Shown one piece after another: positions 59,791 to 64,000 of a DNA stretch of 64,000 bases; position 1 is the stretch's first letter, and each line of letters starts with the position of its first letter. The stretch lies in contig SUZR01000001.1 in NCBI GenBank assembly GCA_015059845.1, positions 1 to 64,000 of the forward strand. The letters are read 5' to 3'. This DNA is from Rikenellaceae bacterium. Its GTDB lineage: Bacteria; Bacteroidota; Bacteroidia; Bacteroidales; Rikenellaceae. The notes beneath the pieces are model-generated. The model was given only the letters and a program-made list of their open reading frames with translations, made no database searches and was not told where the DNA came from. The translations under genes and the position numbers were made by a program.

Positions 59791-59873
59791 CAAATAATTC
59801 CTCACAGAAAAAATATTTGATATAAGTTTGCCAATAAATATAATGTCGGGGATAATTAGTTTAGAAAAATTCG

Positions 59874-59881
59874 TATATTTG
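59874..59881 (+). promoter_or_regulatory. -7 promoter element of the beta-helix gene
   Basis: TATATTTG, 69 bases before the ATG at 59951. Confidence 0.55.
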
Positions 59882-59950
59882 TAATGACGATTAGTTGAAA
59901 GCTGTCGTTATGAGAGTAGATTTATAAGTGGAACTAACCCTCAATTTATT

Positions 59951-61012
59951 ATGAACTTTAAGAAGATTATTACGCTTGTCGTTGCCGTTGTTATCTCGGT
60001 GTCGGCCGTTGCATACAACTCGCCCAAGGATATGGGTTATGTTGTTGTTACAGAGTATATTAATAAGAAAAATGCAAAGGACGTAAGCGATATTATCCAG
60101 AAGATAATCGACGAAAATCCTAATCGTACGATATACTTCCCCGATGGCGTTTACATCATCTCAAAACCTATTGTAACGCCTGCCGACCCAACCAAGAGCG
60201 TGGCTTTGCAGCTCTCTAACTTCGCTGTGATTAAGGCTGCCGAGGGCTGGGCACACGAGGAGGCTATGATTCGTCTGGGTGGTAAGGATGCGGCAAATAA
60301 TATTCGCATACCAGGCAGTAATTACTACCTCGATGGCGGTATTATCGATGGCTCGGGCGTAGCAAAGGGCGTGTCGATAGATGGCGGTCGTGAGACGGTT
60401 ATTCGTAATACCTCGATAAAGAATGTCGTGATGGGTATTCACGTTAAGTATGGCGCAAATAGCGGCTCGTCGGATAGTGATATTATGAGTGTCAACATCG
60501 TTGGTAATAATACCCCCGAGTGTGTCGGCGTATTGGTTGAGGGATATGATAACACCTTTACCAATATGCGTATAGGCGGTGTCCATATCGGTTTCCATAT
60601 CCGCTCTGGAGCCAACGCATTGCGTAATATACACCCGCTCTATTACGGTGGAAATGAGGAGTATCAGTCGAGTATAGGTTTCCTTGACGAGCGTTTCGAT
60701 AATTACTACGATTTCTGTTATAGTGATGAGTTTGCAACAGCATTCCAGACTAACGATGGCAGAAATCTTTATAGCAACTGCTTTGCTTATTGGTACTCAA
60801 AGCGTGGCGATAAGCACACCGTTTTCCGCTCAACGGGGGCGTTTAACTCGGATGTTATGAACCTAAATGTAGGCTTTGGTGCTCATAATGCAACCAAGGA
60901 GAATAAGATTTTAGAGATTGCAAAACCGGGTGGTAAAGGAGTGTTTTTTAATTTGAATGTTGGTGACGAGAATTTTGTGACTTCTCAAACCCATCTACCA
61001 TATATGCGATAG
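59951..61012 (+). CDS. secreted right-handed beta-helix protein (pectate-lyase-like)
   Basis: A 353-residue exported protein (signal peptide to about residue 21, SAVAY). The pattern KDVSDIIQKIIDENPNRTIYFPDGVYIISKPI near 43-77 is the start of a pectate-lyase-3/glycoside-type beta helix, followed by helical-turn repeats (IIDGSGVAKGVSIDG, NTSIKNVVMGIHVKYGANS, FTNMRIGGVHIGFHI). Catalytic residues cannot be assigned. A polysaccharide-active enzyme or binding protein is likely. Followed by truA after 2 bases, apparently read through. Confidence 0.78.
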   Translation: MNFKKIITLVVAVVISVSAVAYNSPKDMGYVVVTEYINKKNAKDVSDIIQKIIDENPNRTIYFPDGVYIISKPIVTPADPTKSVALQLSNFAVIKAAEGWAHEEAMIRLGGKDAANNIRIPGSNYYLDGGIIDGSGVAKGVSIDGGRETVIRNTSIKNVVMGIHVKYGANSGSSDSDIMSVNIVGNNTPECVGVLVEGYDNTFTNMRIGGVHIGFHIRSGANALRNIHPLYYGGNEEYQSSIGFLDERFDNYYDFCYSDEFATAFQTNDGRNLYSNCFAYWYSKRGDKHTVFRSTGAFNSDVMNLNVGFGAHNATKENKILEIAKPGGKGVFFNLNVGDENFVTSQTHLPYMR

Positions 61013-61014
61013 CG

Positions 61015-61770
61015 ATGGCCCGTTATTTCATTTCGCTTTCATACGATGGTGCTGCATACTGCGGCTGGCAACGCCAACCCGACGCCCCAACCGTTCAGCA
61101 GGCGTTGGAGAAGGGTTTGTCAACCCTTCTGCGCGAAGATATTGAGGTGGTAGGTGCTGGGCGAACGGATACGGGCGTGAATGCATCGTACTACGTTGCT
61201 CATTTCGATAGTGAGGGTGTTAAGGATTGCGCACAGCTGGTTTATAAACTGAATCTTATTCTGCCTCAGGATATTGCCGTTATGGCCGTGAGGGAGGTGC
61301 AGCCTCAGGCGCACGCGCGCTTTGATGCTGTGGAGCGAGAATATACATATTATATCTCACAACGTAAAAATCCTTTCCGCCGTTATTCAGCGTGGCAGTA
61401 TTATGTACCGCTGGATATGGAGCGGATGAATGAGGCGGCGGCTACCCTACTCAATTATGATGATTTTACTTCGTTTGCGAAGCTTAATTCAAATAATAAA
61501 ACCAATATCTGCCACGTTATAAAGGCTGAGTGGCGTCGTGCAGAATGGGATAATGATTTGCTTATTTTTACAATTCGTGCGGACCGTTTCCTGCGAAATA
61601 TGATTCGTGCTATCGTGGGCACGCTGGTGGATGTGGGACGTGGCCGTTATACGGTCGAGGAGTTTCGGGATATATTGCATAGCCGCGAGCTCTCGCGCTC
61701 GAGTGCTGGTGCTCCTGCTGTGGGGTTGTTCTTGAGCGACGTGAAGTATTCGGACGAAGTGTATTTGTGA
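61015..61770 (+). CDS. truA: tRNA pseudouridine synthase TruA
   Basis: Forms pseudouridine at positions 38-40 of the anticodon arm. A 251-residue enzyme with the catalytic Asp in GAGRTDTGVNASY near residue 46, N-terminal YFISLSYDGAAYCGWQRQ, and ADRFLRNMIRAIVGTLVDVGRG near 185. It begins 2 bases after the beta-helix gene stop. Confidence 0.97.
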   Translation: MARYFISLSYDGAAYCGWQRQPDAPTVQQALEKGLSTLLREDIEVVGAGRTDTGVNASYYVAHFDSEGVKDCAQLVYKLNLILPQDIAVMAVREVQPQAHARFDAVEREYTYYISQRKNPFRRYSAWQYYVPLDMERMNEAAATLLNYDDFTSFAKLNSNNKTNICHVIKAEWRRAEWDNDLLIFTIRADRFLRNMIRAIVGTLVDVGRGRYTVEEFRDILHSRELSRSSAGAPAVGLFLSDVKYSDEVYL

Positions 61771-61837
61771 GAGTTACAGATGTTTTAAGCTGTGTTAAGA
61801 TGGAGGAAACTATTGTTTAACTTAAATAAATTTTGAT

Positions 61838-62023
61838 ATGGGAACAATTATTTGGTTAGTAGGTCTTATCTGCTCAATTTGGTGTGTATTGGATATTTTC
61901 AAGAAGCCTATCGGTATTATCGGTAAGTTGATTATGGCAGTTATCGTGTTGGCTACAAGCTGGCTCGGTTTGGCTCTTTACTATTTCTGGGCTCGCCACC
62001 ACGTGACCTCTTGGTTCAAGTAG
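61838..62023 (+). CDS. 61-residue small membrane protein
   Basis: A two-segment membrane protein (residues about 2-20 and 29-51) with a KKPIGIIGK turn between and a basic/aromatic end (FWARHHVTSWFK). The layout resembles PLDc_N-type small membrane domains of Bacteroidota. Function unknown. It lies 67 bases after truA and before a terminator. Confidence 0.7.
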   Translation: MGTIIWLVGLICSIWCVLDIFKKPIGIIGKLIMAVIVLATSWLGLALYYFWARHHVTSWFK

Positions 62024-62038
62024 AAAACTATCTATCAA

Positions 62039-62071
62039 TAAAAAAGGCAACCCCGAAAAGGTTGCCTTTTT
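62039..62071. terminator. bidirectional terminator
   Basis: AAAAGGCAACC pairs with GGTTGCCTTTT around a CCGAAAA-type loop, with A and T runs on both sides. It serves the small membrane gene (+) and lpd (-). Confidence 0.9.
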
Positions 62072-62086
62072 TATTGCATATTATTC

Positions 62087-63460
62087 TTATAGATGTATTG
62101 CAGCTCCCATAGCGGCTTCAGCTGCCTCCATCAAACCCTCGTGCATCGTGGGATGCGAGTGTATGGTCTTGGCAATAGCGTGAGCTGTAGCGCCTAAGCG
62201 CTTAGCGAGTGTGGGCTCGCCCAACATCTCTGTCACGGTAGCACCTACCATATGTGCGCCAATCAGCTTCTCGCTCTCATCGAAAATGAGTTTCACAAAG
62301 CCGTCACGGTCGCCCGCCGCCGTAGCCTTGCCCGATGCGGTGAATGGGAAACGACCTACCTTATATTCAATACCCTTCTCGCGTGCCTGTTGTTCGGTCA
62401 TACCCACCGATGCGACCTCGGGCGAGGTGAATACGCACGACGGAATGGTTGAGTAATCAACAGCATCGGGTGTAAGTCCGCAGATATGCTCCACGCAGTG
62501 AATAGCCTCGGCCGATGCAACGTGCGCCAAAGCGGGTGTTGCGATGATATCACCGATGGCATAAACGCCTGCGGCTGAGGTCTGATAATGCTCGTCAACG
62601 ACAATCTTATCGCGCTCTACTGAAATACCCATCTCCTCCAGACCGATATTCTCGATATTCGACTTTACGCCTACGGCCGACAAAACAACATCAGCAGTAA
62701 GAGTCTCCGCGCCCTTCTTGCCCTCAATATCAACGTGGCATTGGCCATCTACAACAGCTACGTTCTTCACCGTTGTTGAGGTCATCACCGTTGCGCGCAT
62801 CTTGCGGAATGAACGCTCCATAGCCTTTGCAACCTCCTCATCCTCAAGAGGCATCATCTGCGGCATATACTCAATAACGGTCACCTTAACACCCATTGAT
62901 GCGTACAAGCAAGCAAATTCGCTACCGATGGCACCCGAGCCAACAACAATCATCGACTGCGGCAATGTGGGAAGTGTCAAAGCCTCCTTTGATGAGATTA
63001 CGTGTTCTCCATCCACCAGCATAAAGGGCATCTGGCGGGGACGTGCGCCTGTGGCAAGGATTACCGCATCGGCCTCGTAGATTGAACCATCCACATCCAC
63101 CTTACCCTCGCCTGCCAAGCGGCCGAAACCTGCGAGAATATCAATATTATTCTTCTTCATCAGGAAGGCTACACCCTTGCTCATAGTCTCGGCTACCGTG
63201 CGTGAGCGTGCCACAACCTTCTCCCAATCGGGCTTAACCTCACCCTCGATGGCTACGCCGTAGTGTGCAGCATTTTTGCAGTAGGTATATACCTGCGCAC
63301 TCTTGAGCAATGCCTTAGTGGGAATACATCCCCAGTTAAGACATACGCCACCCAATTCGGCCTTCTCGACAATGGCTACCTTCTTGCCGAGCTGTGAGGC
63401 GCGGATGGCGGCCACATAGCCGCCAGGTCCGCTACCTATAACTATAATATCGTATTTCAT
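62087..63460 (-). CDS. lpdA: dihydrolipoyl dehydrogenase
   Basis: A 457-residue flavoprotein oxidising dihydrolipoamide with NAD+ in 2-oxoacid dehydrogenase or glycine cleavage complexes. FAD fold IVIGSGPGGYVAAIRASQLG at the N-terminus, redox disulfide GGVCLNWGCIPTKALL near residue 38, NAD fold IVVGSGAIGSEFA near 172, and catalytic His-Glu pair HSHPTMHEGLMEAA near 435. No lipoyl or E1/E2 gene is in view, so the complex it serves is unknown. It follows the C69 dipeptidase gene by 25 bases. Confidence 0.96.
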   Translation of the reverse strand: MKYDIIVIGSGPGGYVAAIRASQLGKKVAIVEKAELGGVCLNWGCIPTKALLKSAQVYTYCKNAAHYGVAIEGEVKPDWEKVVARSRTVAETMSKGVAFLMKKNNIDILAGFGRLAGEGKVDVDGSIYEADAVILATGARPRQMPFMLVDGEHVISSKEALTLPTLPQSMIVVGSGAIGSEFACLYASMGVKVTVIEYMPQMMPLEDEEVAKAMERSFRKMRATVMTSTTVKNVAVVDGQCHVDIEGKKGAETLTADVVLSAVGVKSNIENIGLEEMGISVERDKIVVDEHYQTSAAGVYAIGDIIATPALAHVASAEAIHCVEHICGLTPDAVDYSTIPSCVFTSPEVASVGMTEQQAREKGIEYKVGRFPFTASGKATAAGDRDGFVKLIFDESEKLIGAHMVGATVTEMLGEPTLAKRLGATAHAIAKTIHSHPTMHEGLMEAAEAAMGAAIHL

Positions 63461-63485
63461 ATTTAGCTTTAGTTAATCGCTGTAA

Positions 63486-64000
63486 CTATCTTGACAACAG
63501 GCGCAAACCGTTATCCTTCGCTACGGCACGCTTCCATCTCTCGTTGTAGCCCGGATACTGAATCTTGCCAGGAATCTTCTTGCCGTTACCATTGTCAACG
63601 AAGTGCTCGCTGCTGGTCTTGGCCTCGATAACGTAGCTCAATACGTCGGCGTGCTCGCTCTTGAGGTTGCCGTCAACATACTTCAATAGCAAATATTTGT
63701 CCAAACGACTCCAGTTGCCAAATAACTCGTTTGCCTTAGCAATGCTGTACTCGGTTGCAATCTTCTTCTGAGCCTTAGTTGCAAGGCCTGCCATCTGTGC
63801 ATCTACGGCATTAACATCCTCCAACATCGCATTCTCCCAGTAATCTACCACCTTGCGAATATCCTTTGACATCATATCGTAGCGGAGGTATGCAAAGTTT
63901 GTTACGCGGTTGAAGAGCCAGAAAGCAGATGAATCTGAGTAATCCAACATTGAACCATTACCCTCGGCCATACACTCGGGAACAGCCGTAGTATTGCAGT
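63486..64000 (-). CDS. C69-family dipeptidase, C-terminal part (cut by window edge)
   Basis: The last 170 or so residues of a dipeptidase of family C69 (PepD/U34 type), with the frame open to the window edge; no start is in view. The segment NTTAVPECMAEGNGSMLDYSDSSAF is typical of the C69 C-terminal half (…NTAAVPEC…). The remainder (AFWLFNRVTNFAYLRYDMMSKDIRKVVDYWENAMLEDVNAVDAQM) fits as well. The nucleophile Cys at the processed N-terminus lies outside the window. Same strand as lpd. Confidence 0.85.
   Translation of the reverse strand, partial: CNTTAVPECMAEGNGSMLDYSDSSAFWLFNRVTNFAYLRYDMMSKDIRKVVDYWENAMLEDVNAVDAQMAGLATKAQKKIATEYSIAKANELFGNWSRLDKYLLLKYVDGNLKSEHADVLSYVIEAKTSSEHFVDNGNGKKIPGKIQYPGYNERWKRAVAKDNGLRLLSR

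Overview
The window reads as a chromosomal segment of an anaerobic gut-type member of the Bacteroidales, most plausibly Alistipes-like (Rikenellaceae). The order-level call rests on sequence: at least twenty genes carry the Bacteroidota promoter element TAnnTTTG (often with TTTG or TTG 19-21 bases upstream), start codons lack Shine-Dalgarno sequences, secreted proteins have Bacteroidales-type signal or lipoprotein peptides, and families such as DUF4491 and GLPGLI-like are present. The genus is inference. Both strands are coding, spacing is tight, and no prophage, insertion sequence, CRISPR array or rRNA operon was found.

Layout. 1-8.3 kb: ffh, a glycerophosphodiesterase/MazG-like pair, a GH127 lipoprotein with a thioesterase, tRNA-Gln, a GNAT enzyme, and thiamine pyrophosphokinase with a PnuC-type transporter. 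8.4-12.4 kb: a secreted C1 aminopeptidase and three tandem secreted endonuclease/exonuclease/phosphatase paralogues. 12.5-15.6 kb: a compact SPFH/ribbon-helix-helix/small membrane protein operon, including two very short genes, then two more small membrane proteins running into a sirtuin and a YkuD-like L,D-transpeptidase. 16.9-24.4 kb: tryptophanase, MeaB, and the sodium-pumping methylmalonyl-CoA decarboxylase operon that makes propionate. 24.6-27.2 kb: thrB-thrC behind a Thr/Ile-rich leader peptide. 27.2-30.1 kb: rplM-rpsI-rpsB-tsf with two candidate structured leaders. 30.2-36 kb: an OmpA-like secreted protein, znuA-znuC without a permease, a double DUF1080 lipoprotein, a GLPGLI-like protein and an esterase.

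36-37.7 kb is a gene-poor, AT-rich block with one XRE regulator and many TTGTAAA/TTTACAA words. 37.7-45.5 kb is housekeeping on the minus strand (HIT, RelA/SpoT, RecA, Bcp, WYL regulator, DnaA), interrupted by a micro-operon of two hydrophobic micropeptides plus a zinc-ribbon protein behind a strong dyad. 45.8-52.1 kb: a phosphohexomutase, two lipoproteins, and a BlaI/BlaR1 pair whose sensor carries ExbD-like periplasmic domains. 52.2-52.3 kb is a 111-base compound hairpin. 52.3-59.7 kb is a six-gene minus-strand operon (dapB, lepB, yigZ, uvrA, M16 peptidase, O-methyltransferase). The right end has a beta-helix protein, truA, a small membrane protein, lpd and a C69 dipeptidase cut by the window edge.

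Functionally, the centre links amino-acid catabolism (tryptophanase), propionate formation coupled to sodium export, and threonine synthesis under probable attenuation. The least explained parts are the SPFH/RHH micro-gene operon, the micropeptide/zinc-ribbon operon, the BlaR1-ExbD fusion and the palindrome-rich block near 37 kb.
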